Positions 1 to 6,012 of a stretch of 7,774 bases of DNA are shown piece after piece. Position 1 is the stretch's first letter. Each line of letters opens with the position of its first letter. Made by a program: the position numbers and the translations under genes. Origin of the DNA: Saprospiraceae bacterium (GTDB lineage: Bacteria; Bacteroidota; Bacteroidia; Chitinophagales; Saprospiraceae). The notes under the pieces are model-generated. The model did no database searches, was not told the origin of the DNA, and worked only from the letters and a program-made list of their open reading frames with translations. The stretch is taken from contig JALZVN010000249.1 in NCBI GenBank assembly GCA_023299965.1, positions 1 to 7,774 of the forward strand, given 5' to 3'.

Positions 1-22
1 ATAACCATAAATCTCAGTACAT

Positions 23-889
23 ATGCGGCAGCTAAAGATAACGAACAAGATTACTGCTAGGGAAAGTCTTTCCTTAGACAAGTATCTTAACGACATAGGA
101 AAAATCACTATGCTCAACGCGGATGAAGAAGCAGAAATGGCACGTCGTATCAGAGCAGGAGACAATGACGCTCTAGAAAGACTGACTGAAGCCAATCTTC
201 GTTTCGTAGTATCAGTTGCAAAACAATACCAAAACCAAGGACTTAGTTTGAGTGATCTTATCAATGAAGGAAATGTGGGCTTAATGAAAGCAGCAACCCG
301 ATTTGATGAAACAAAGGGATTCAAATTTATTTCCTATGCAGTATGGTGGATAAGACAAGCCATTTTGCAAGCCATAGTAGAATATTCAAGAATAGTAAGA
401 CTTCCACTCAATAAGGTAGGATCTTACAATAAAGTTAATGAAGCATTTTTGAACTTTGTACAAAAGTTTGAAAGGGACCCATCTCACGAAGAGTTAGGGG
501 AGTTGCTCGACATGACACCCAAGGAGATCTCTACAATGATCAAAGGGAACAGTCGTCATCTATCCGTGGATGCACCAATTAGTGGAGAAGCAGGAGATTC
601 AACGATGTTGGACTTGATTTCTCAAGGAGAAGATAACAGTCCAGATTTGAACTTGATGGAGCAATCCTTAAAAGAAGAAGTAGATCATGGTTTAGCGATC
701 TTATCTCCAAGAGAAATTGACGTGATCAGCTCATACTACGGTTTGAAAGGACACAAATCATTGACCCTAGAAGAAATAGGAGAGATGTATGGCTTGACCA
801 GAGAGCGTGTGCGCCAGATCAAAGAACGGGCTATCAGACGACTTAGAAAATCATATAATAGTACACAATTAAAGTCCTATTTAGGATAA
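23..889 (+). CDS. rpoD: RpoD-type (primary-like) RNA polymerase sigma-70 factor
   Basis: This is a cytoplasmic sigma factor that joins core RNA polymerase and directs it to promoters. Its 288 residues match the short Bacteroidota RpoD, which lacks the long region 1.1 of the E. coli protein. In order: region 1.2 (about residues 14-46), region 2 (about 50-127) with the core-binding DLINEGNVGLMKA stretch and the region 2.3/2.4 segment SYAVWWIRQAILQAIVEYSRIVRLP (positions 104-128), region 3 (about 130-210), and region 4 (about 215-288) with the helix-turn-helix LTLEEIGEMYGLTRERVRQI (247-266). The ATG at 23 gives the conserved MRQLKIT start and the end KSYLG is also conserved. No Shine-Dalgarno is visible, as usual in the phylum; only 22 bp upstream are present, so its promoter is not in the window. 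One oddity is Tyr121 where Gln is usual (EQSR/DQAR). An intrinsic terminator follows 30 bp downstream. A close RpoD paralogue rather than the housekeeping factor cannot be excluded. Confidence 0.96.
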   Translation: MRQLKITNKITARESLSLDKYLNDIGKITMLNADEEAEMARRIRAGDNDALERLTEANLRFVVSVAKQYQNQGLSLSDLINEGNVGLMKAATRFDETKGFKFISYAVWWIRQAILQAIVEYSRIVRLPLNKVGSYNKVNEAFLNFVQKFERDPSHEELGELLDMTPKEISTMIKGNSRHLSVDAPISGEAGDSTMLDLISQGEDNSPDLNLMEQSLKEEVDHGLAILSPREIDVISSYYGLKGHKSLTLEEIGEMYGLTRERVRQIKERAIRRLRKSYNSTQLKSYLG

Positions 890-919
890 ATCTTGTGGTA
901 AATTATTAATACAATAGGT

Positions 920-953
920 AAAAAGACTGGAATTTATTTCCAGTCTTTTTTTT
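920..953 (+). terminator. Rho-independent terminator of the sigma factor gene
   Basis: A perfect 13-bp stem (920-932 with 938-950, arms AAAAAGACTGGAA and TTCCAGTCTTTTT) closes a 5-nt loop (TTTAT) and ends in an unbroken run of eight T (946-953). It lies 31 bp after the sigma factor stop codon and before the next same-strand gene, so it should separate the two transcripts. This is the clearest terminator in the window. Confidence 0.93.
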
Positions 954-955
954 AT

Positions 956-973
956 TTACAGCGTATGCTGTAA
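956..973. promoter_or_regulatory. 18-nt inverted repeat, candidate operator upstream of the 1000-2061 unit
   Basis: TTACAGCGTATGCTGTAA has perfect 7-bp arms around GTAT. It sits just after the sigma gene terminator and 26 bp before the ATG at 1000. It overlaps an imperfect Bacteroidota -7-like element (TAATTTG at 971-977, one base shorter than TAnnTTTG). No convincing -33 TTTG is seen at the right distance. The position would suit a repressor site or a hairpin at the start of the transcript. Function is inferred only. Confidence 0.4.
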
Positions 974-999
974 TTTGGGACAAATTGTAAACAGAACGA

Positions 1000-1614
1000 A
1001 TGGCTTTTTCACCTTTTAAGATTTTAGATTACTTCACTTTTGGTAGCAATAGAGTGCAGCAAGAGAGAGATAATCTCGTCGAACAGATTCATGGGCTCTC
1101 CGCAGATCTCATTCCTTGGTCAAAGAAAGATGCAGAATTGCTATCTTTTGGGATTACGGATAAGAAGATCTACAAAGGAGACAGCGCCAAAGGAGTATTC
1201 GTCTCTATATATGATGAGCCGATTATGGCATTTGCCACTAAAGAATTCAACCGCGCAAAGCTCATCAAAATGGTTATGGCTGCTACAGCCAATCACCAAT
1301 TTTACTATCTACACAAGTCCAAATCCATCGAGTGCTATCTGAATGGTCAGCAAATCGGTTTTTTGAAGGATGACTATATGTTTTATAGCATGAAAAAACG
1401 CCTAGCTGGTCGAATCAATAGTGGGGGAGATGATGCATATAGCACTGTGGTCTATAAAGACGCAGAGTTAGGATTAATCAACCCGCTGTCATTTAACGCT
1501 CCATTTAATAAAAGAGTCTTTGACCTCGTTAACGATAAATTAACGGCTGAGGGTGAAATTATTCTCATGTGTATGACGTTTTATTACCTTATAGATAAAT
1601 TGACGAAATCATAA
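1000..1614 (+). CDS. Conserved-looking hypothetical protein of unknown function, 204 aa
   Basis: I do not recognise this protein. It has no signal peptide; the N-terminus (MAFSPFKILDYFTFGSN) is followed by a charged, probably helical stretch (about residues 17-40, VQQERDNLVEQI). From about 55 to 160 it shows short alternating hydrophobic segments (GVFVSIYDEPIMAFAT, HQFYYLHKSKSIECYLNGQQIGFL, STVVYKDAELGLINPL) that suggest a beta-rich domain, loosely like the tubby/LURP-one-like barrels, but this is a weak structural guess. The C-terminus has a hydrophobic stretch (EIILMCMTFYYLI, about 186-198) that is short and looks like a buried helix rather than a secure membrane anchor. The protein is probably cytoplasmic. 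It is the first gene of a two-gene unit: the next start lies 3 bp after its stop. ATG at 1000 is the first start after the terminator. It is likely lineage-restricted. Confidence 0.83.
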   Translation: MAFSPFKILDYFTFGSNRVQQERDNLVEQIHGLSADLIPWSKKDAELLSFGITDKKIYKGDSAKGVFVSIYDEPIMAFATKEFNRAKLIKMVMAATANHQFYYLHKSKSIECYLNGQQIGFLKDDYMFYSMKKRLAGRINSGGDDAYSTVVYKDAELGLINPLSFNAPFNKRVFDLVNDKLTAEGEIILMCMTFYYLIDKLTKS

Positions 1615-1617
1615 ATA

Positions 1618-2061
1618 ATGCAAAAGTTATTCATTCTCCTATTTTTAGTATTTGGCTCACAGTGGCTTATCGCCCAAGACGACACGCAGCCAAGCCCTGC
1701 ACCAGACAATCCAATCAATCACTTTGAAGACTTGATCAAGCAGTTCGATCTCAACGGTCAAGGAGGAACTTTCTTTATGGATACTATGATGATCAAGCAG
1801 TTTGGAGACTTAGGTATCAATAGCCAAGACTTTGAGCAATCTATGCAAGAGATGATAAAGCAACTAGAGCAGCAATTCCAAAATCTTGATTTTGAAGGAT
1901 TGCAAGGCTTTGATCAATTGTTTGATGGTTTTGATTTAGACGGGCTTGATTTGGAAGGATTTCCGCCTTTACAAGACGGACAAGTTCCAGCAGAGCCTGG
2001 TCAAGAAGGCGAAAAAGAATTAAAAAAGTCTAAAAAGAAAAACAAAACCTACAAATTGTAG
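1618..2061 (+). CDS. Small secreted Q/D/G-rich protein with lysine-rich C-terminus
   Basis: Unrecognised 147-residue protein, probably exported: residues 1-20 (MQKLFILLFLVFGSQWLIAQ) form a signal peptide with likely cleavage at or just before DDTQ and no lipobox cysteine. A Pro/Gln linker (23-33) leads to a helical Q/E/M-rich segment (about 34-90), then a low-complexity acidic stretch (91-116) with repeated L-D-x-E/D-G units (LDFEGL, FDGFDLDGLDLEGF). The acidic DxDG pattern could bind calcium but does not form a clear EF-hand. The tail (133-147) is strongly basic, KELKKSKKKNKTYKL, so charge switches sharply from acidic to basic. The DNA shows the repetition too: 1885-1901 and 1945-1961 agree at 16 of 17 bases, exactly 20 codons apart. 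Start 3 bp after the preceding stop implies co-transcription with the 204-residue gene. No enzyme motif is visible; a periplasmic or surface structural or adaptor role is only a guess. Confidence 0.8.
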   Translation: MQKLFILLFLVFGSQWLIAQDDTQPSPAPDNPINHFEDLIKQFDLNGQGGTFFMDTMMIKQFGDLGINSQDFEQSMQEMIKQLEQQFQNLDFEGLQGFDQLFDGFDLDGLDLEGFPPLQDGQVPAEPGQEGEKELKKSKKKNKTYKL

Positions 2062-2202
2062 TACTATTCAGTAGCATATATTTAATTTTATTCTATCTAA
2101 ATGATTGTAGCGCAGTCACTTCTGAATATTTATTTATTTAATGCTGATAACATCAACCATTTTATTAAATTGCGGTTAAGTACTTAACAACCTATAGAGA
2201 AG
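2062..2202. other. Intergenic region with no clear terminator
   Basis: 141 AT-rich bases separate the two-gene unit from the Nudix-like gene. I see no T-tailed hairpin. A short palindrome CTACAAATTGTAG (2049-2061) ends exactly at the stop codon of the upstream gene. The only other strong structure is the 14-bp palindrome at 2175-2188. The promoter for the downstream gene is expected here but no clean TAnnTTTG element was found. Confidence 0.5.
2175..2188. promoter_or_regulatory. Perfect 14-bp palindrome, candidate operator
   Basis: GTTAAGTACTTAAC equals its own reverse complement over all 14 bases and has no loop, which fits a dimeric regulator site better than an RNA hairpin. It ends 14 bp before the ATG at 2203, a location where a bound repressor would block transcription of the gene. 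Which protein would bind it is unknown; there is no regulator gene beside it. Confidence 0.45.
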
Positions 2203-2634
2203 ATGAGCGTTTTTGATCAAGCAAGAGTTATTATTTACAGAGTAAATAAAAAGGGTCTAGAAATCTTTCTAGAACTTGACGAATCTACCAAAACACCTAA
2301 ATATAAAGTTCCTGCAGCCATGCTGAAATACTCTTCTAATGATAAATTTCAAGAGGATATCATTGAATTGGACCCTATACAGAATAAAGATGGTTCTATT
2401 CAGAAGATCTGTGCTGTTGAAGCAGATTGGCACGAAATACCATCTGTAAGAGCGATCATCAAGCAAGATATCAAATTGGTCAAGAGCGCGGTGAAAAACA
2501 CGCTTCCAGCTTTTGAGGGCTGTGATTATGTATGTATCAAAGACATACTCAAAAAGAAGATGCCCAACGAATACGCGGCTTTAAAAGAGCTTAAGGACGT
2601 CCTTTTAGAGAAGAATCAATCTAAGTATATTTAG
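2203..2634 (+). CDS. Nudix-fold-like protein lacking the Nudix box, 143 aa
   Basis: The start (SVFDQARVIIYRVNKKGLEIFLELDE, residues 2-27) and the following KYKVPAAML (33-41) look like the first strands of a Nudix domain (compare the usual hydrophobic strand, turn and K-x-P-x-G segment). However, the metal-binding Nudix box GX5EX7REUXEEXGU is absent: residues 42-70 contain only scattered acidic residues. The centre carries a distinctive EADWHEIPSVRAIIKQD motif (73-89), and the C-terminus (about 115-143, LKKKMPNEYAALKELKDVLLEK) is a charged helix. I believe similar DWH(D/E)IPS proteins are widespread in Bacteroidota but cannot verify it here. The protein is probably cytoplasmic, with no signal peptide or membrane segment, and probably not a Nudix hydrolase. 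The ATG at 2203 fits the conserved-looking N-terminus. The gene seems monocistronic, with a palindromic candidate operator just upstream and a long gene-free stretch downstream. A specific function cannot be given. Confidence 0.82.
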   Translation: MSVFDQARVIIYRVNKKGLEIFLELDESTKTPKYKVPAAMLKYSSNDKFQEDIIELDPIQNKDGSIQKICAVEADWHEIPSVRAIIKQDIKLVKSAVKNTLPAFEGCDYVCIKDILKKKMPNEYAALKELKDVLLEKNQSKYI

Positions 2635-2747
2635 GCTCGCATCACAGAATTTTTCCTAATCCTTACAATTTTTCACTACTTATTTGCAAGCATATCTAAC
2701 ATGCTGAGCAGTATAAGTTTCGATTCCCTTTTTGTTCCCAACTTTAA

Positions 2748-2768
2748 TACAAAACGCCCTGTTTTGTA
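2748..2768. repeat. Hairpin with perfect 8-bp stem, 5-nt loop
   Basis: Arms TACAAAAC (2748-2755) and GTTTTGTA (2761-2768) flank the loop GCCCT. No T-run follows on either strand, so it is not a standard intrinsic terminator. The left-arm word ACAAAACG (2749-2756) recurs at 2812-2819. It could be a regulatory hairpin or part of a small RNA, but nothing confirms transcription. Confidence 0.4.
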
Positions 2769-2956
2769 GGCTTTAGGCAGTTGATCACTTCTTGCACATC
2801 TAATTTCCGACACAAAACGTTAAATATTTAGACGAAAGCCCACCTATTCCATTTTTTGGAAGTCTTATTGCACTACCTATAGAGGTATATGTTTAAAGAC
2901 GTACTCATAATACTATTTGAAGTTTAAAATGACGCATATATTTTGATACAAATAAT

Positions 2957-3009
2957 CTACCTACCTGCGGTAGGTCTCTTCGCCTGCATGCCGGCAAAGG
3001 CAGGCTTTT
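2957..3009. repeat. REP-like GC-rich double palindrome
   Basis: Two neighbouring inverted repeats stand out as a GC-rich island in AT-rich DNA. The first, 2959-2975, has perfect 7-bp arms ACCTACC/GGTAGGT around TGC. The second, 2982-3005, has arms GCCTGC/GCAGGC around a 12-nt centre that itself contains the perfect palindrome TGCCGGCA (2989-2996). A TTTT (3006-3009) follows. Paired CCTACC/GCCTGC-type palindromes are familiar to me as dispersed intergenic repeats in Bacteroidota genomes, sometimes linked to REP-associated transposases (RAYT). Only one copy is in the window, so dispersal is inferred. A weak terminator role for the second hairpin is possible. Confidence 0.6.
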
Positions 3010-3125
3010 CGACTCGACCTTGATCATTTTTATCTAAAAACTTGCACGCCATTTTATACTACAAATGGTAGAACAAGCTGAGTACAATTACGTATACAAT
3101 TATTTACAATATATAATCTCCTTAG

Positions 3126-5999
3126 TTGATCAGAATTACCGCATATCTTGGTTTATTTCTATTACTCTTGCTTCAGTGTGATGTACAACCAGAAGCCGTA
3201 GATAACGGCTCTCCTTATCTGACTATAGAGCCTACAGAGATTCAACAACTTGTGTCAGACATGACACTTGAGGAAAAGATCGGTCAACTGATTATCCTAG
3301 AAACTTCATTAGGACCTACCATTACAGAAGATTCTATCTATCAATACGCTAGGGAGAATCAAATTAGTGGATTGATCTTATCTGGAATAGATGTGATACA
3401 GTATATGCGGATCATCGACAATTGTAGTGCATTTGGCAAGAACTCCTTTTTGCATGGCACCAAGCAAAACGTGAGCGTTTGCAATCAATTTGCCAATACG
3501 CAGAATTTTCCGAGTATGGCAAGTATCCAAGCGTGTCAAAATGATAGTCTGATACAATCAACCTATGATATATTCGAACAACAATTGAATGCCTTCAATT
3601 TTGACTTTGTAATTGGACCTAATATCAGTACTACTAATGAAGGCAGAGCCTTTGATCCGAGCAACTATGCGACTAGCTTCGAGTTTGTTCGGCAAAATGC
3701 ACGTTCGCAATACAATCGCTACAACAACAATGGAGTCTTTAGCTTTGCGAATAGCTTAGATCAATTTATAGATGTAGCTAACGATTCCCTACAAGTGGAA
3801 AATGAAAGTCTAGACTTATTAAAGTCTCTTAATAAACTTGGTTTATCAGGCTTGATGATTGGTTCTTCCTTTTTTGAAGATCCAAGATTTAACAAACAAT
3901 CTTTTGATTTCTTAAAAGGCTATTTACACCAAAAGGTCGGTTTTGAAGGACTCTTAATCGGAGAGGCAAGAGGAGACAATATGATAGACCTCTTGACTGC
4001 GGGTATCGATATGTTCATAGTGAATGATCTCAAAGAGCAAACGGATCGCTTGTTCAAATTATATGAAATTGGATTTTTGACTGATGTTATTCTTGACGAG
4101 AAAGTCGCAAGGATTTTAAAGACCAAGGAATGGATCAAAAAGAACAAGAAGAATTCCAATATGGATGTTGAGGCTGCAAACTTCCTTGCTCATTATGAAG
4201 AGTATGATTTCTTGATAAGATCATTAGAAGAGCAATCAATCGCTGTGTCGAATAGACACAATTATTTGATGCCTTTCCGAGACATCGGATACAAGAAATT
4301 TACCATTCAAAATATTGGAAAATTTGATGCAAAACTCTTCAAGGCTACCTTCAAGAAGTTTGCAGATTTTGAATACCATAATCGATATGATCATGTAAAT
4401 CAAGTTTTGGATTTATCTATGCTGAAGGAGACTTTGGCGGATATCAACGTTTTCTTATATGATGGTGGTTCTTTAACGGCTGACCAAAGACAAGAGTTTA
4501 TTGATAAACTTAACGCTTCTGGTCATGAAAAATCCGTAGTCATCAATTTTGGAGATCCAAAATATTTAGCTCCATTTGCGGAAAGAATCTCAAGTTTACA
4601 GATATTCGATAATACACAATATACACAATCAGGTGCTGCGCAATTATTATTTGGAGGCTATGCATCTAATGCTAGAACGCTAACGGAAGTGAATGCATTT
4701 ATACATCCTAAGAATAGGGATCGCATTAACAAAACAAGATTGAAGTTTGCAGATCCGCGTGAGGTGGGTATAGACCCAACTAGTCTAGTAGGAATTGATG
4801 CAATTGTAAATACAGCTATTGCAGATCAAGCTATACCAGGTTGCCAAGTATTGGTAGCTAGGAAAGGAAATATTATCTACTCAAAAGGATTTGGGTATCA
4901 GACTTACGATAAGGCGATAGAGATTGCTCCAGATCATCTATATGATTTGGCGAGCATCACCAAAATAGCAGCAACCACCCTTGGGGTAATGAAACTTGAA
5001 GAACAAGGCAAGATCGGTTTTAAAGATCGATTGAAGTCGGCAATTGATATCAGTAATTCTTCTAGAATCAAAAATATCTATCTAAGAGATTTGTTGTTAC
5101 ATAGATCCAACTTACAACCCAATATGCCGATTTCGGATTTTGTAACAGTAGAAGATAGCATCTTGCAAAACTGTAATGACTTGTATTGCCAAAACAAAAC
5201 TGCAGTGCACGCAAAGGCAGTGGCAAAAGATTTTTATATCAATACGGAAAAAATTCAATCGCTTTGGGATAATGTGTATGGTTTAAAGCCCTACAAAAAG
5301 TCGAAGTACAGATATAGCGATGTCAATTTTAATCTATTGCAAAAAGTTATTGAGCAAAAGTCTAAAAAAAGTTTGAATACTTATATCGATGATCAGTTTT
5401 ATGATAAACTAGGACTGCGATATTGCACCTATAATCCACATGAGACAACGCCTATTACACATTTGGTTCCTACTGAATTTGACAGTAAGTGGAGAAAGCA
5501 ATTGGTTAGAGGATTTGTGCACGATGAATCTGCAGCACTGCAGGGTGGGGTAGCTGGTAACGCTGGTCTATTTAGCAACGCCGAAGATTTAGCGTATTTA
5601 TTCCAAATGTTATTGAATGGAGGACAGTATGGAGGAAGACGCTTCTTTAAGCCAGAAACAATTGACAAATTTGTTACACCGCCGTATTATAGTAGGCGTG
5701 GATATGGTTTTGATAAGCCAAGAGGGAAATACACGGAGTCATGCAGTACGAAGGCTTCTAAGGCTACCTACGGTCACTCAGGCTTTACGGGGACATGTGT
5801 ATGGGTTGATCCAGAATCTGATCTTGTCTACATTTTCTTATCCAATAGAATCTATCCAAGCATAGAGAATAGAAAGCTTTTCAAAGAGAAATACAGAGGG
5901 AGAATACATTCTGTGATTTACGATGCTTTAGATACCTATAAGTGGACGACTCCAGACCCTTATAAGCCTGAATTTGAGGCAAAACCAATTCAATCATAG
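3126..5999 (+). CDS. Lipoprotein: GH3 glycosidase-like module (probably inactive) fused to beta-lactamase-like serine hydrolase
   Basis: 957-residue exported lipoprotein. The signal peptide (1-17, run of leucines) ends in LLLQ-C18. The TTG start is chosen because a TAG lies in frame directly before it and the first Met (46) would remove the signal. Residues about 37-340 are the GH3 N-terminal module (DMTLEEKIGQLI; GFEGLLIGEARGDNM; LLTAGIDMFIV), and about 345-530 the GH3 C-terminal-like sandwich (INFGDPKYLAPF, AAQLLFGGYASNARTL). Residues about 550-940 are a class-C beta-lactamase/esterase-like hydrolase with SxxK (S610-ITK613), YSD (730-732) and HSG (884-886), so its active site is intact. In the GH3 part, the expected KHFPGHG, DxEGG and (T/S)DD nucleophile motifs are not found. 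Full-length GH3-beta-lactamase fusions occur in Bacteroidota and are usually annotated as beta-N-acetylglucosaminidase or serine hydrolase. Likely role: envelope hydrolase acting on peptidoglycan-derived or ester/peptide substrates; substrate unknown. It converges with the phosphodiesterase gene. Confidence 0.9.
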   Translation: MIRITAYLGLFLLLLLQCDVQPEAVDNGSPYLTIEPTEIQQLVSDMTLEEKIGQLIILETSLGPTITEDSIYQYARENQISGLILSGIDVIQYMRIIDNCSAFGKNSFLHGTKQNVSVCNQFANTQNFPSMASIQACQNDSLIQSTYDIFEQQLNAFNFDFVIGPNISTTNEGRAFDPSNYATSFEFVRQNARSQYNRYNNNGVFSFANSLDQFIDVANDSLQVENESLDLLKSLNKLGLSGLMIGSSFFEDPRFNKQSFDFLKGYLHQKVGFEGLLIGEARGDNMIDLLTAGIDMFIVNDLKEQTDRLFKLYEIGFLTDVILDEKVARILKTKEWIKKNKKNSNMDVEAANFLAHYEEYDFLIRSLEEQSIAVSNRHNYLMPFRDIGYKKFTIQNIGKFDAKLFKATFKKFADFEYHNRYDHVNQVLDLSMLKETLADINVFLYDGGSLTADQRQEFIDKLNASGHEKSVVINFGDPKYLAPFAERISSLQIFDNTQYTQSGAAQLLFGGYASNARTLTEVNAFIHPKNRDRINKTRLKFADPREVGIDPTSLVGIDAIVNTAIADQAIPGCQVLVARKGNIIYSKGFGYQTYDKAIEIAPDHLYDLASITKIAATTLGVMKLEEQGKIGFKDRLKSAIDISNSSRIKNIYLRDLLLHRSNLQPNMPISDFVTVEDSILQNCNDLYCQNKTAVHAKAVAKDFYINTEKIQSLWDNVYGLKPYKKSKYRYSDVNFNLLQKVIEQKSKKSLNTYIDDQFYDKLGLRYCTYNPHETTPITHLVPTEFDSKWRKQLVRGFVHDESAALQGGVAGNAGLFSNAEDLAYLFQMLLNGGQYGGRRFFKPETIDKFVTPPYYSRRGYGFDKPRGKYTESCSTKASKATYGHSGFTGTCVWVDPESDLVYIFLSNRIYPSIENRKLFKEKYRGRIHSVIYDALDTYKWTTPDPYKPEFEAKPIQS

Positions 6000-6002
6000 A
6001 CA

Positions 6003-6012
6003 GTAAGCTTAC
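6003..6012. repeat. 10-bp palindrome at the convergent gene junction
   Basis: GTAAGCTTAC is self-complementary and bridges the 9-bp gap between the two converging stop codons, overlapping the TAA of the minus-strand gene. It has no loop and no T-tail, so it is at best a weak bidirectional stop signal. No other terminator is visible at this junction. Confidence 0.3.

Larger units (their letters stand above)
2635..3125. other. 491-bp gene-free intergenic region with several hairpins
   Basis: No reading frame here looks like a real gene on either strand, and no tRNA-like fold or intact transposase remnant was recognised. Contents: an 8-bp-stem hairpin at 2748-2768; a short inverted repeat TACCT-ATAG-AGGTA (2874-2887); the GC-rich double palindrome at 2957-3009; an inverted repeat CCATTT/AAATGG with an 8-nt spacer (3049-3068); and very AT-rich DNA (about 3085-3120) just before the TTG start at 3126, where the promoter of the large lipoprotein gene should lie. 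There is no convincing T-tailed terminator directly after the upstream gene. Confidence 0.6.

Noticed and set aside
1040..1342. 100-codon plus-strand open frame inside the 204-residue gene
   Set aside because: It overlaps the longer frame fully, has no start context, and its composition (many S, N, Q runs without domain pattern) looks like an out-of-frame reading.
2269..2466. 65-codon minus-strand open frame opposite the Nudix-like gene
   Set aside because: Entirely antisense to a better-supported gene; its F/R/I-rich translation has no recognisable motif.
2701..2769. 22-codon open frame (ATG at 2701) in the gene-free region
   Set aside because: Too short, no homology signal that I can recognise, and it runs through the arm of a hairpin; not supportable as a gene.
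2982..3009. Second GC-rich palindrome as an intrinsic terminator of the Nudix-like gene
   Set aside because: Only four T follow, the loop is large, and it lies about 350 bp after the stop codon; a repeat element explains it better.
3920..4159. 79-codon minus-strand open frame opposite the GH3 module
   Set aside because: Antisense within a gene whose own frame shows clear family landmarks on both sides.
5429..5865. Open frames of about 80 codons on both strands inside the beta-lactamase-like domain
   Set aside because: The main frame here encodes the domain with the HSG motif; the alternatives have no motif or start signal.
4780..5999. True antibiotic-resistance beta-lactamase
   Set aside because: The SxxK, YSD and HSG motifs fit the broad class-C-like esterase/peptidase group, and the GH3 fusion and lipoprotein anchor argue for an envelope housekeeping hydrolase.
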